Source: Streptomyces sp. CMB-StM0423
Lineage (GTDB): Bacteria; Actinomycetota; Actinomycetes; Streptomycetales; Streptomycetaceae
DNA: 64,000 nucleotides
Direction: 5' to 3'
Assembly: GCF_002847285.1 (NCBI RefSeq)
Contig: NZ_CP025407.1
Location: 2,110,501-2,174,500 of the forward strand
Below, one piece after another: positions 26,470-35,254 of this stretch (position 1 is the first letter of the stretch; the number at the start of each line of letters is the position of its first letter). The notes under the pieces are model-generated. The model worked only from the letters and a program-made list of their open reading frames with translations. It was not told the origin of the DNA and did no database searches. The position numbers and the translations under genes are program-made.

Positions 26470-27341
26470 GGCTTCCTCGCGATGAGGCCCAGGCACGACG
26501 CCTCGGCGTCGGTGTACAGGGGCGCGGGCGGTTCTTGCGAGGTGCCGGGGGACCAGCGGTTGACGGGCAGGATGCCCGGCGGCAGCAGCTCCAGGCCGAG
26601 GGCGTCGACGAGTCCGGCGAGTTCGCGCTCGTCGCGGGCGTGCGCCGGCAGGCCCTGGCGGTGGTAGAGCCGGGCGGCGGCCTCGACCTCCGCGGGGGCG
26701 AACTCCGCCGTGATGTGGCTGAGGATGAGGTGGCTGCCGGCGGGCAGCGCGTCCATCAGGGCGCCGAGGACGCGCCCCGGGTCGTCCTCGGGGGTGATGA
26801 AGTGCATGATCGCCACGAGGTTGACGGCCACCGGCCGGGCGAGGTCGAGGGCCGGGTCGGAGCCGGTCATGCAGGGGTGGCCGAGGATGGTCTCCGGGCG
26901 GCGCAGGTCGCCCTGGATGTAGTCGATGCGGCCCGCGGCGGTGGAGTTCATCAGGGCGCGGGCGTGCGCGAGCACCACGGGGTCGTGGTCGGTGTAGAGG
27001 ATGCGCGCCGCGGGGCGTACGGCCTGGGCTATCTCGTGGACGTTCGGCGAGGTGGGGATGCCGGTGCCGACGTCCAGGAACTGGTCGACGCCGAGGTCGG
27101 CAAGACGTTCGACGGCCAGGTGCATGAAGTGCCGGTTGGCGCGGGCGAACTTGCCCACGCCGGGCCAGACCCCGACGACCCGCTCGGCGGTCTCCCGGTC
27201 CGGCGCGTAGTGGTCCTTGCCGCCCAGGTAGTAGTCGTACATCCGGGCGGTCTGGGGCTTGGTGAAATCGATCTCGGGCGGGGTCCAGGACGTCCCGGCC
27301 ACCGTGCTCAGCCAGGCCGTCTCGCCGCTCTCGGTGGTCAC
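26466..27341 (-). CDS. DUF574 family SAM-dependent methyltransferase
   Basis: 291-residue member of the actinobacterial Methyltransf_19 family. Hallmarks: PQTARMYDYYLGGKDHYAPDR near 29-49, SAM loop FLDVGTGIPTSPNVHE, YTDHDPVVLAHARAL, and LSHITAEF. Substrates are unknown for the family, which is expanded in Streptomyces. GTG 27341 has GGAG 5 nt upstream. It is coupled by a 4-bp overlap to a degenerate paralogue downstream, so the pair arose by tandem duplication or is an old two-gene operon. Divergent from the PIG-L deacetylase gene. Confidence 0.9.
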   Translation of the reverse strand: MTTESGETAWLSTVAGTSWTPPEIDFTKPQTARMYDYYLGGKDHYAPDRETAERVVGVWPGVGKFARANRHFMHLAVERLADLGVDQFLDVGTGIPTSPNVHEIAQAVRPAARILYTDHDPVVLAHARALMNSTAAGRIDYIQGDLRRPETILGHPCMTGSDPALDLARPVAVNLVAIMHFITPEDDPGRVLGALMDALPAGSHLILSHITAEFAPAEVEAAARLYHRQGLPAHARDERELAGLVDALGLELLPPGILPVNRWSPGTSQEPPAPLYTDAEASCLGLIARKP

Positions 27342-27499
27342 ATGCGCTCCGGGATTACGCCGTCGGATGATCCGCACTCTGTCACACCCGGTGCGATTTG
27401 TCTCGTACTCCCGTTCCCGTGCGGACAGTTGGGAACACCGCGGGACGCGCGGGGAGACGCCGCCTGACGTCCAGTTGACAAGATGTCCTGACAAACCCC

Positions 27500-27528
27500 T
27501 TGCCCCCGCTCCCGGTCTGGCTTAGAAA
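27500..27528 (+). promoter_or_regulatory. Candidate promoter of the PIG-L gene
   Basis: TTGCCC (27500-27505), 17-nt spacer, TAGAAA (27523-27528). Upstream, TGACAA occurs twice 13 bp apart (27476 and 27489), a possible activator site shared with the divergent methyltransferase. Confidence 0.4.
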
Positions 27529-27586
27529 GGTCGGTCGTGAGCCTCATCAAGCGGGGCTCACCATGTACGTCAAGGGGAGGCCATCG

Positions 27587-29467
27587 GTGACGAACTCGAC
27601 ACAGGGGGACAGAACGGAGCCCGTACGGGCACAGGACGCGGACCGGTCAGGACCGAGCCGGCGGCTCGTCTCGGCCGCGCTGGTGTCCGGCATCGTCGGT
27701 ACGGCGCTGGGCGCGACCGCCCCGTCCGCGTGGGCGGACGACTGGAGCGTGCCGCGCCCGCGCAAGGCACCGCCGGGAGGGCGGGACCGCGCGCACAACG
27801 ACGTGCTCTTCGTCGGCGCGCACCCGGACGACGAGTGCGGCAACCTCGCCACCTTCGGGCAGTGGCGGGAGCAGTACGGGCTGAGCACCGGTGTGCTCAC
27901 CGTCACCCGCGGCGAGGGCGGCGGCAACGCGGTCGGCCCGGAGGAGGGCCCGCCGCTCGGCCAGATGCGGGAGGACGAGGAGCGCGAGGCGGTCGGCCTC
28001 GCCGGCATCGACAACATCTACTACCTGGACAAGCCCGACTTCTGGTACACCCTGTCCGGCCCGCTGACGGCCGCGATCTGGGACGTGGACGACACGCTGG
28101 AGCGCGTCGTCCGGCTGATCCGCGCCACCACGCCCGACACGGTCGTGACGATGGACCCGCGCCCCTTCAACCAGCACGGCGGCCACCAGTTGTCCGCCCG
28201 GCTGGCGATCGAGGCGTTCTTCCTCGCCGGCGACCCGCGCGCGTTCCGCTCGCAGATCACCAAGGAGGGGTACCGCCCGCACCGCCCGCGGCTGCTGCTT
28301 GCGCAGAACTACGGCTTCGGCAGCCTGCTCGGCCCGGACGCCCCGAAGCAGCGGCGTACGGACCGCGCCAGCGGCCTGCCCGTCTTCGGCGTCTTCACCG
28401 GTGCGCACAGCGAGGAGTACGGCACGAGCTGGGCGCAGGTGGAGCGGAACGCCGCCCGCAAGTACGTCACGCAGGGCTGGGCCGCGCGGCCGCCGCAGGT
28501 GCCGACCGACCCCGAGCAGTTGGGCTCCGACTGGTTCACGGTCCTGGCGGCGAACGGCAAGGCCGTGAAGTCGAAGGTGCGGTCCCAGGGCGAGCTGCGC
28601 CCGCTGTACGCGGAGTTCCGCGACTGGACGGAGCGCGTCGGCCTGCCGTGGCTGGCGAACGACACCCAGCCGACGTACCCCGCCGCCCCGGCCACGACGA
28701 TCCCCGAGGTCGCCACCGCCCCCGTGCTCGACGGGGTGGAGCGCCCCGGCGAGTACCCGGGCCCGGAGCTGCCGCTGGTGCACTGGGAGGGCGAGAAGGT
28801 CGGCGCGGAGGACATCTCGGCCACGGCGAAGCTGTCGCGGCACGGTGACGACCTCTACGTGTTCGTCAAGGTCACCGACGACCGCAGGGGCACGGCGCTG
28901 GAGGAGGGCGACGCCAAGCGCCACTGGCGTACGGACGCGGTCGAGATCACCCTCGACCCGCGCGGCACGGCCGACGACACCTCGACGACGTTCAAGACGG
29001 GCATCTTCCCGTACACCGCGAACGGCGGCGGTGCGGCAGCCGAGCGCGACGGCGACAACCGGCAGGGCCCGGCGGCCACCACGGCGCCCGGGATGCGGGT
29101 GGTCTCGGCGGTCTCGGACCCGTACCGGGGCTACACGATCGAGGCGAAGATCGCGCTGGCCGACCTGCCGGCCGCGGCCGACCCGGAGAAGTTCGCGCTC
29201 AACGTCCTGGTGTACGACTCGGACACCGACGACAAGACGGGCCAGACCCGGCTGGCGTGGTCGCCGTTCGGCAGCGCCCAGGCCGACCCGTACGTCTGGG
29301 GCACCGCGACGCTGGAGGGCTACACCCCGCCGGCGGACCGGCCCACGGAGCCGGCCGAGCCGGAGATCCCGAAGGACGCGGCACGCAGCGAGGACTCGCC
29401 GGCGTCGGTGGCGCAGTCGCGGCGTACGGGCGTCCCGCTCGCGGTCGGCCCGCGCCCCGGCCGCTGA
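27587..29467 (+). CDS. Secreted PIG-L/LmbE family deacetylase with C-terminal CBM9-like domain
   Basis: 626 residues. The signal peptide follows a ~25-residue N-region (RRLVSAALVSGIVG, cleavage near AWADDW). The PIG-L zinc-dependent N-deacetylase domain (about 70-370) has AHPDDE at 78-83 and HGGHQ near 198. A C-terminal CBM9/DOMON-like sugar-binding domain (about 395-590) follows, with a Pro/Glu-rich tail. It probably removes N-acetyl groups from an extracellular glycan. GTG 27587 is chosen over ATG 27563 and 27500 because AAGGGGAGG lies 6 nt upstream. Confidence 0.88.
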   Translation: MTNSTQGDRTEPVRAQDADRSGPSRRLVSAALVSGIVGTALGATAPSAWADDWSVPRPRKAPPGGRDRAHNDVLFVGAHPDDECGNLATFGQWREQYGLSTGVLTVTRGEGGGNAVGPEEGPPLGQMREDEEREAVGLAGIDNIYYLDKPDFWYTLSGPLTAAIWDVDDTLERVVRLIRATTPDTVVTMDPRPFNQHGGHQLSARLAIEAFFLAGDPRAFRSQITKEGYRPHRPRLLLAQNYGFGSLLGPDAPKQRRTDRASGLPVFGVFTGAHSEEYGTSWAQVERNAARKYVTQGWAARPPQVPTDPEQLGSDWFTVLAANGKAVKSKVRSQGELRPLYAEFRDWTERVGLPWLANDTQPTYPAAPATTIPEVATAPVLDGVERPGEYPGPELPLVHWEGEKVGAEDISATAKLSRHGDDLYVFVKVTDDRRGTALEEGDAKRHWRTDAVEITLDPRGTADDTSTTFKTGIFPYTANGGGAAAERDGDNRQGPAATTAPGMRVVSAVSDPYRGYTIEAKIALADLPAAADPEKFALNVLVYDSDTDDKTGQTRLAWSPFGSAQADPYVWGTATLEGYTPPADRPTEPAEPEIPKDAARSEDSPASVAQSRRTGVPLAVGPRPGR

Positions 29468-29522
29468 CGCGGCGCACGGGCAACGGCAGACCGGTCGGAA
29501 GAGCAGAAAGAGCAGTAATGCA

Positions 29523-29540
29523 GGCCGGCTTCGGCCGGCC
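29523..29540 (+). terminator. UUCG-loop hairpin
   Basis: GGCCGGC-TTCG-GCCGGCC, a perfect 7-bp stem with a stable UUCG tetraloop, 55 bp after the PIG-L stop. Confidence 0.7.
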
Positions 29541-29593
29541 GAAGCACCCGGCGGGCGCGCGCCTGTGACGCGCGTCCGCCGAGCGTACGCCCC

Positions 29594-29619
29594 GCGCCCC
29601 GCCCGCCCCGGCGGGGCGC
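29594..29619 (+). terminator. Second hairpin downstream of the PIG-L gene
   Basis: GCGCCCCGCC (29594-29603) pairs perfectly with 29610-29619; 6-nt loop. Tandem with the preceding stem. Confidence 0.5.
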
Positions 29620-29673
29620 GGACCGCACTCCCCGGGCTCCCCGGGCGCCCCGTTCAGGGGGGTGCCCCGCCGG

Positions 29674-29679
29674 TATCGT
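29674..29679 (+). promoter_or_regulatory. -10 box for a probably leaderless mRNA
   Basis: TATCGT ends 7 nt before ATG 29687 with no ribosome binding site. It overlaps the alternative GTG start at 29678, which argues for the ATG. Confidence 0.45.
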
Positions 29680-29686
29680 GAGCCGC

Positions 29687-31015
29687 ATGGTCACGGACAC
29701 CAAGGCCGCTCAGCGCGGCGACGAGATACTCGCCGTCTTCGACTCCGCATTCGGCGAGCTGCTCGCCGCCGATCCCGCCGCCTTCCGGCTCAAGTTCCGC
29801 AAGATGGCGGCCTCGGCGTTCGCCTTCTACCGCGGGACCGCCGCCCTCTATTACCACGACCTGGAGGCCGGCGAGCGCGGCGACCCGTTCCTGACCGAGC
29901 AGACCGGCCGGGTGTGGATCCACGGCGATCTGCACGCCGAGAACTTCGGCACCTACATGGACGCCAACGGCCGGCTCGTCTTCAACGTCAACGACTTCGA
30001 CGAGGCGTTCGTCGGCCCGTTCACCTGGGACGTCAAGCGGCTGGCCGGCTCGCTGGCGCTCATCGGCTACACCAAGGCGCTCAGCGACGGCCAGATCTCC
30101 GGCCTCGTCCGCGCGTACGCCGACGCCTACCGCGAGCGCATCCGCGCCCTCGCCGCCGGTGCCAAGGACGACGAGGTGCCGCCGTTCACCCTCGACACCG
30201 CCACCGGGCCGCTCCTCGGCGCGCTGCGCACCGCCCGCGCGCACACCCGCTTCGGGCTGCTGGAGTCGATGACGGAGGTACGGGACTTCGAGCGCCGCTT
30301 CACCTCCGGCGGCGGCGCCATCGAGCTGGACGCGGCCACCCGCGCCCGGGTGCTCGACGCCTTCGAGGGCTATCTGGAGACGCTGCCCTCCGGCGGCCGG
30401 GAGCGCCGTCCGGACGCGTACCGGGTGAAGGACGTGGTGGGCCGCCGGGGCATCGGGATCGGCAGCGCGGGGCTGCCGTCGTACAACATCCTCCTCGAAG
30501 GGCACAGCGACGCCCTGGAGAACGACATCGTCATCTACATGAAGCGCGGCCAGACCCCGGCGGTCGCGCGGCACGTCACCGACCCGGCGATCCGCGGCTA
30601 CTTCCACCACGAGGGGCACCGCACGGTCATCTCGCAGCGCGCGCTGCAGGCCGCCTCCGACCCGTGGCTGGGCTGGACGGAGCTGGACGGGGCGGGGCAG
30701 TTGGTCGCGGAGGTGTCGCCGTACGCGGTGGACCTGGACTGGTCGGACATCGATGACCCGGAGCAGGCCGCGGCCGTCGTGGGCGACCTGGGCCGGGCCA
30801 CCGCCACCATGCACGCGGCGGCGGACGTGGCGGAGAGCGGGCACTCGCTGGTGCCGTTCTCGACGGAGCAGGCGATCGACGGGGCGATCTCGGCGGACGC
30901 CGACGGGTTCACCGAAATGCTGGTGGACTTCGCGCACGACTACGGGGTACGGGCGCGGGCGGACCACCAGATCTTCGTCGACCTCTTCCGCAACGGGCGG
31001 ATCTCCGGCCTCTGA
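29687..31015 (+). CDS. DUF2252 family protein
   Basis: 442 residues, cytosolic. Typical DUF2252 features: FRKMAASAFAFYRGTAALYYHDL, WIHGDLHAENFGTYMDANG and NDFDEAFVGPFTWDVKRLAGSLAL. The HGDLHAENFG and NDFDE motifs resemble the catalytic loop and metal-binding motif of aminoglycoside phosphotransferase-like kinases, so a kinase-type fold is likely; no substrate is known. ATG 29687 is preferred over GTG 29678 because the -10 box overlaps the latter. Single-gene unit closed by a strong hairpin at 31065. Confidence 0.88.
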   Translation: MVTDTKAAQRGDEILAVFDSAFGELLAADPAAFRLKFRKMAASAFAFYRGTAALYYHDLEAGERGDPFLTEQTGRVWIHGDLHAENFGTYMDANGRLVFNVNDFDEAFVGPFTWDVKRLAGSLALIGYTKALSDGQISGLVRAYADAYRERIRALAAGAKDDEVPPFTLDTATGPLLGALRTARAHTRFGLLESMTEVRDFERRFTSGGGAIELDAATRARVLDAFEGYLETLPSGGRERRPDAYRVKDVVGRRGIGIGSAGLPSYNILLEGHSDALENDIVIYMKRGQTPAVARHVTDPAIRGYFHHEGHRTVISQRALQAASDPWLGWTELDGAGQLVAEVSPYAVDLDWSDIDDPEQAAAVVGDLGRATATMHAAADVAESGHSLVPFSTEQAIDGAISADADGFTEMLVDFAHDYGVRARADHQIFVDLFRNGRISGL

Positions 31016-31064
31016 GGAAGCCCCGGCCACGGCGGCCTCCTGACGACGGAACACGGCGGCGGCA

Positions 31065-31097
31065 CAGGGCGCGTACGCGGACGGCGTACGCGCCCTG
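31065..31097 (+). terminator. Terminator of the DUF2252 gene
   Basis: CAGGGCGCGTACGC (31065-31078) pairs perfectly with 31084-31097; loop GGACG. It ends 17 bp before the chitinase -35 box. Confidence 0.85.
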
Positions 31098-31113
31098 ACG
31101 TGTACGCGTCCCC

Positions 31114-31142
31114 TTGACATCATTATTGGTCTGGACCAACCT
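31114..31142 (+). promoter_or_regulatory. Chitinase promoter with DasR-type operator (dre)
   Basis: TTGACA (31114-31119) with a 17-nt spacer to CAACCT (31137-31142). Overlapping the spacer and -10 is ATTGGTCTGGACCAAC (31125-31140), whose arms TTGGTC/GACCAA match the DasR-responsive element consensus ACTGGTCTAGACCACT. DasR (GntR family) represses chitinase genes until glucosamine-phosphates accumulate. Placement within the promoter fits direct repression. Confidence 0.88.
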
Positions 31143-31195
31143 GTCCCTCGCGCATCCCCCGCCAGGCCCCAACACCCCAAGCCGTGGAGGCAGTT

Positions 31196-33043
31196 GTGGA
31201 CCGATTCCTGCGCTTCTCCAGACACCGCTCCCGCCGCAGCGCCCCGCTCGCGGCCCTGCTCGCCGCGCTCGCCCTGCTGGCCGGCGCGCTCTCCGGCACC
31301 GCCGCCGGGGCCACCGCGCCCGAGGCCGCCGCCGAGCCCAACCTCGTCCGCAACGGCGGCATCGAGGCCGGGCTCGACGGCTGGAGCTGCTCCGCCGGCA
31401 GCGGCTCCGCGGTCACCAGCCCCGTGCACAGCGGGACGTCCGCCCTGCGGGTCCAGCCGTCGGGCGGCGACCAGGGCCAGTGCACCCAGACCGTGCCCGT
31501 ACGCCCCCACTCGCAGTACGCGCTGAGCGGCTGGGTGCAGGGCGCGTACGCCTACCTCGGTGCCCGCGGCACGGGCACCACCGACGTCGCGGACTGGACC
31601 CCCGCCGCGAGCACCTGGACCGAGCTGAACACGTCCTTCACCACCGGGCCGAACACCACCTCGGTGACGGTCTACACCCACGGCTGGTACGGCCAGCCCG
31701 CCTACCACGCCGACGACCTCACGCTCACCGGACCAGGCGGCGACCCGGGCACCGTCCCCGCCGCCCCCTCGGGACTCGCGGCCGGCTCCACCACCGCCAC
31801 CTCCGTCACGCTGTCCTGGGGCGCGGTGAGCGGCGCGACCGGCTACACCGTCTACCGCGACGGCACCCGCGCCACCTCCGTCACCGGTACCTCCGCCACC
31901 GTCACGGGGCTCACGCCCAAGACCTCGTACCGCTTCGAGGTGACCGCCACCAACGCCGCCGGCGAGTCCCCCGGGTCGGCCGCCGTCAGCGCCACCACCG
32001 GCGACGGCGGCGGCAACCCCGGCGGCACCCTGCCGCCGCACGCCCTCGTCGGCTATCTGCACACCAGCTTCGCCAACGGCTCGGGCTACACCCGGCTCGC
32101 CGACGTCCCGGCGAGCTGGGACGTGATCAACCTCGCCTTCGGCGAGCCCACCTCGTCGACCTCCGGCGACATCCGCTTCGCGCTCTGCCCGCAGACCGAG
32201 TGCCAGAACGTGGAACCGGTGGCGGACTTCAAGGCGGCGATCAAGGCCAGGCAGGCCGCGGGCAAGAAGGTGCTGCTGTCCATCGGCGGCCAGAACGGGC
32301 AGGTCCAGTTGACCAGCACGGCCGCGCGCGACGCCTTCGTCCGCTCGGTCGGCGGCATCATCGACGAGTACGGGCTCGACGGCGTCGACATCGATTTCGA
32401 GGGCCACTCGCTCTCGCTCGACAACGGCGACACCGACTTCCGGAACCCCACCACCCCGTCGATCGTCAACCTGATCTCGGCGCTGAAGACGCTCAAGGCG
32501 AAGTACGGCGAGCGGTTCGTACTCACCATGGCGCCGGAGACGTTCTTCGTGCAGATGGGCTACCAGTTCTACGGCACCGGGCAGTGGGGCGGCCAGGACC
32601 CGCGCTGCGGCGCGTACCTGCCGGTGATCCACGCGCTGCGCGACTCGCTCACGCTGCTGCACGTCCAGGACTACAACTCCGGCCCGATCATGGGCCTGGA
32701 CAACCAGTACCACACCATGGGCGGCGCCGACTTCCACATCGCGATGACGGACATGCTGCTCACCGGCTTCCCGGTCGCGGGCAACGCCGACCGGTTCTTC
32801 CCCGCGCTCCGGCCCGACCAGGTGGCCATCGGGATGCCGGCCAGCACCCAGGCGGGCAACGGGCACGTGTCGACCGGCGAGGTGAACAAGACGCTGGACT
32901 GCCTGACGAAGGGCAGCAACTGCGGCTCGTACAAGACGCACGGCACCTGGCCCGGCATGCGCGGGCTGATGACCTGGTCGATCAACTGGGACCGGTACAA
33001 CAACTGGGAGTTCAGCAGGAACTTCGACGCCTACTGGCCATAG
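31196..33043 (+). CDS. Secreted GH18 chitinase with CBM and fibronectin type III domains
   Basis: 615 residues: basic signal peptide (cleavage near GAT/AEP), an N-terminal carbohydrate-binding module (NLVRNGGIEAGLDGW, about 47-180), a FnIII domain (PAAPSGLAAGSTTATSVTLSW, about 184-270), and a GH18 catalytic barrel to the end. The catalytic motif DGVDIDFE ends at Glu402; SIGGQNG and QDYNSG are further barrel motifs. It degrades chitin to chitobiose by substrate-assisted retention. GTG 31196 has GGAGG 5 nt upstream. Regulation by DasR is supported by the operator in its promoter. Confidence 0.95.
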   Translation: MDRFLRFSRHRSRRSAPLAALLAALALLAGALSGTAAGATAPEAAAEPNLVRNGGIEAGLDGWSCSAGSGSAVTSPVHSGTSALRVQPSGGDQGQCTQTVPVRPHSQYALSGWVQGAYAYLGARGTGTTDVADWTPAASTWTELNTSFTTGPNTTSVTVYTHGWYGQPAYHADDLTLTGPGGDPGTVPAAPSGLAAGSTTATSVTLSWGAVSGATGYTVYRDGTRATSVTGTSATVTGLTPKTSYRFEVTATNAAGESPGSAAVSATTGDGGGNPGGTLPPHALVGYLHTSFANGSGYTRLADVPASWDVINLAFGEPTSSTSGDIRFALCPQTECQNVEPVADFKAAIKARQAAGKKVLLSIGGQNGQVQLTSTAARDAFVRSVGGIIDEYGLDGVDIDFEGHSLSLDNGDTDFRNPTTPSIVNLISALKTLKAKYGERFVLTMAPETFFVQMGYQFYGTGQWGGQDPRCGAYLPVIHALRDSLTLLHVQDYNSGPIMGLDNQYHTMGGADFHIAMTDMLLTGFPVAGNADRFFPALRPDQVAIGMPASTQAGNGHVSTGEVNKTLDCLTKGSNCGSYKTHGTWPGMRGLMTWSINWDRYNNWEFSRNFDAYWP

Positions 33044-33092
33044 GAGGCCCCGGCCCGGGACGCGCGCCGGCCCCGGGCGGCCGGACGCGCGC

Positions 33093-33126
33093 CGCGCCCG
33101 CCCCGCAGGTTCGCGGGGCGGGCGCG
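33093..33126. terminator. Terminator between chitinase and snapalysin genes
   Basis: Perfect 14-bp stem CGCGCCCGCCCCGC (33093-33106) with 33113-33126, loop AGGTTC, in the 194-bp convergent gap. Confidence 0.75.
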
Positions 33127-33237
33127 GTCGGGCCGCCGGGCACTCGGCCCGCGGGCGGCGGCCCGCCGGTCCCGTGTGGGGCCGGGACCGGGCTCGGCCG
33201 GCGGCCGGCTCCGGGCGGGCCCGGAACCGGGTCCGGC

Positions 33238-33867
33238 TCAGCCGAAGTTGCGGTCCACGCGGGCGGCTTCGTTCGCGTTCGGGTAGGCGTTGCGGCAGGA
33301 GGTGCCGGGGCCGCCGCCGGACATCAGCTCGCTGCACGGGCCGCTGTAGTTGTCCGGCAGGCCGAGGATGTGGCCGGTCTCGTGGGTGACGACGCGCAGC
33401 GAGTAGTACTGCTGGGTCTGGCGCAGGTCCAGGAAGACGTAGCCGTGGCCGCGGCCGTCGGTGACGGCGTGGCTGCCGCGCGGGTCGTTGCCCTGGCGGT
33501 AGCTGAAGTCGCCGGAGCCGGAGGTCTCGGCCAGCGTGATGTTGTTGGTGGCGTTGTTCCAGATCTGGGTGCTCTGGGATATGTCGCCCTGGTAGTTGGG
33601 CGCGCTGGCGTCGTTGTACGTGATGGTGATGGCCTGGTAGCCGGGTTCCGCCGCCTGCTTCTCGCGCGCCTTCTCCCGGATCATCTCGAAGAAGGCCCGG
33701 TTCTGCGCCTGCTGTTCCTTGTCGTGCCCGACATACGCCGCGGAGGCGGTGGCCTGCGTCGTCTGCCGGTCGTGGTGGTCGGCCGCGGGTGCCGGGGAGG
33801 CGGCCAGGCCGGTCAGCGCCAGGCCGAGGCCCAAGGCGGTGGAGACCAGTCTTCCGGAGAGCTTCAT
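33238..33867 (-). CDS. snpA: Snapalysin-type secreted zinc metalloprotease
   Basis: 209-residue prepro-enzyme: signal peptide (to about residue 28, AAD/HHD), a ~50-residue propeptide rich in Gln/Lys, and a mature protease beginning near ITITYNDASAPNYQ. The zinc motif is HETGHILGLPD (two His plus Asp as third ligand, characteristic of snapalysins), followed by the Met-turn region SELMSGG; two disulfides are possible. GAGGAG lies 9 nt before the ATG. It is divergent from a LysR-type gene, the known snpA-snpR arrangement in Streptomyces. Confidence 0.95.
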   Translation of the reverse strand: MKLSGRLVSTALGLGLALTGLAASPAPAADHHDRQTTQATASAAYVGHDKEQQAQNRAFFEMIREKAREKQAAEPGYQAITITYNDASAPNYQGDISQSTQIWNNATNNITLAETSGSGDFSYRQGNDPRGSHAVTDGRGHGYVFLDLRQTQQYYSLRVVTHETGHILGLPDNYSGPCSELMSGGGPGTSCRNAYPNANEAARVDRNFG

Positions 33868-33892
33868 GGGGGGTTTCTCCTCACGAACGATT

Positions 33893-33907
33893 GGTCGGTC
33901 GGTCGGT
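33893..33907. repeat. GGTC short tandem repeat in the snpA leader
   Basis: GGTC repeated almost four times directly upstream of the snpA ribosome binding site. It could vary in copy number. Confidence 0.5.
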
Positions 33908-34043
33908 GAGGAGTCTGCGGGCGAACAGGTGGCCGGGGGCAGATCTCATCCGGTGATAGCGGCGTGCGATCCCACCCCCGCCGGCGCCCGCCGCCGGGGC
34001 GGAACGGCGCATACGTGTAGTGCCCCTGACAAATAATTGCGGC

Positions 34044-34049
34044 TATGCT
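34044..34049 (+). promoter_or_regulatory. -10 box for a probably leaderless snpR mRNA
   Basis: TATGCT ends 6 nt before GTG 34056. The adjoining AT-rich stretch 34030-34040 sits between the divergent snpA and snpR genes, the expected place for a LysR-type binding site. Confidence 0.5.
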
Positions 34050-34055
34050 CCCCGC

Positions 34056-35015
34056 GTGGAGCTGGAGTTGAGGCATCTGCGCGCGCTGTGCGCGATCTCC
34101 GACGCCGGAAGTGTGCACGGGGCGGCCAGGTGGCTCGGAGTCTCCCAGCCCGCCCTGACGGCGCAGTTGAACCGTATCGAACGGGCCGTGGGCGGCCGGC
34201 TGTTCGTACGCGACCGCTCGGGCTGCCGCCCGACCCCGCTCGGCCGCTCCGTGACCGCCCGCGCGCGGCCGATCATCGCCGAGATGTCCACCCTGGTCAG
34301 CGAGGCGCGCGAGGAGGCCCGCGCGCAGGAGAGCGGGCCCCGGCTGCGACTGGGCAGCACCGCGAACCGGGCGGTGGCCGGCTGGCTGTGCCGGCTGCGC
34401 GGGCGGTTCCCGGACACGGACGTCTCCATCCGCGTCGACCCGTCGCCGAACTCGCTGCTGCGCATGGTCGCCGAGGGCCACCTCGACGTCGCGTTCGTGC
34501 ACGAGGTCACCGGCTGCCCGCTGCGCGTACCCGACGGCGTCGGCCAGCGCACGCTGCTCTGGCGCGAGCCGCAGTTCGTCGCGCTGCCCGCGGCGCACCC
34601 CGCGGCCGAAGGCGAGGAGGTGGCCCTCGCCGACCTCTGCGGGCACCCGTGGGTCATCGATCCGCACGTGGACGGCGAGTGGCACGGCATCCGCCGGATG
34701 TTCGCCAGCGCCGGGCTGGAGTTGCGGGTTATCCAGGGCGACTACCTGACGGGCGCCGACCTGGTACGGGCCGGGGTCGCCGTCACCCCGTGCCAGCCCA
34801 CCTCGACGCCGCGCCCCGGCATGGCGATCAGGCCGCTGCGCGGCGACCCGCTGACCGTACGGCTGCTGCTGGCCGCCCGGGCGGCGTCGACCACCGACGG
34901 CGAGTTCCATGCCGTCTACACCGCGCTGGAGGACGCCTACCGCGAGGCGGCCAGGTCCACCGAGACGTATCTGCGCTGGCTGCACCGCAACGACAACCCG
35001 CTGCTGCTCACCTGA
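34056..35015 (+). CDS. snpR: LysR family transcriptional activator of snpA
   Basis: 319 residues. The N-terminal winged helix-turn-helix has LRHLRALCAISDAG and the recognition segment GVSQPALTAQLNRIE (about 29-43). The C-terminal periplasmic-binding-like effector domain spans about 90-300. Divergent orientation beside snpA is the standard position for the LysR activator of that protease, so it probably binds the 188-bp intergenic region. The GTG start has no ribosome binding site and follows a -10 box by 6 nt. The inducer is unknown. Confidence 0.88.
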   Translation: MELELRHLRALCAISDAGSVHGAARWLGVSQPALTAQLNRIERAVGGRLFVRDRSGCRPTPLGRSVTARARPIIAEMSTLVSEAREEARAQESGPRLRLGSTANRAVAGWLCRLRGRFPDTDVSIRVDPSPNSLLRMVAEGHLDVAFVHEVTGCPLRVPDGVGQRTLLWREPQFVALPAAHPAAEGEEVALADLCGHPWVIDPHVDGEWHGIRRMFASAGLELRVIQGDYLTGADLVRAGVAVTPCQPTSTPRPGMAIRPLRGDPLTVRLLLAARAASTTDGEFHAVYTALEDAYREAARSTETYLRWLHRNDNPLLLT

Positions 35016-35179
35016 CGCCACCTGGCGCCCGTCCGCACGCGCCCCCGGGCGCCGCCCTCCGCGCCTGGCCGCGGGCGCGCAAGCCGGTTTACTATCCCTT
35101 TACCCTGGTGTCGGAGACACTCGATAAGAGACACTTCCGGCACCCCCGCCGACGATCACGAAGGAGCAGCGGTCCCGCA

Positions 35180-35254
35180 ATGGGCGAACCTCCCAGTACC
35201 AGCCGTGCCACAGCCCGCCGGAGAACGAGCGACGGGGCGGGGGTGGCACGGTGA
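35180..35254 (+). CDS. Candidate upstream ORF (24 codons) before the CNNM/CorC operon
   Basis: ATG 35180 opens a 24-codon frame (MGEPPSTSRATARRRTSDGA...) whose TGA overlaps the GTG start of the transporter gene (GTGA). A GGAG lies 13 nt upstream, longer than ideal. The exact 4-bp overlap suggests translational coupling or a leader peptide; chance is possible in such GC-rich sequence. Confidence 0.3.
   Translation: MGEPPSTSRATARRRTSDGAGVAR

Noticed and set aside
29654..33337. A very long open frame on the minus strand, opposite the DUF2252 and chitinase genes
   Set aside because: Its product is Arg/Val/Gly/Ala-rich with no domain, and it lies antisense to two well-supported genes; such frames are common where third positions are almost all G/C.
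35087..35179. Mg2+ (M-box) or yybP-ykoY riboswitch before the CNNM/CorC genes
   Set aside because: The conserved blocks of those motifs (for example the M-box GGTGAGGCTCCT) are absent; only a short GTGTC/GACAC stem is present.
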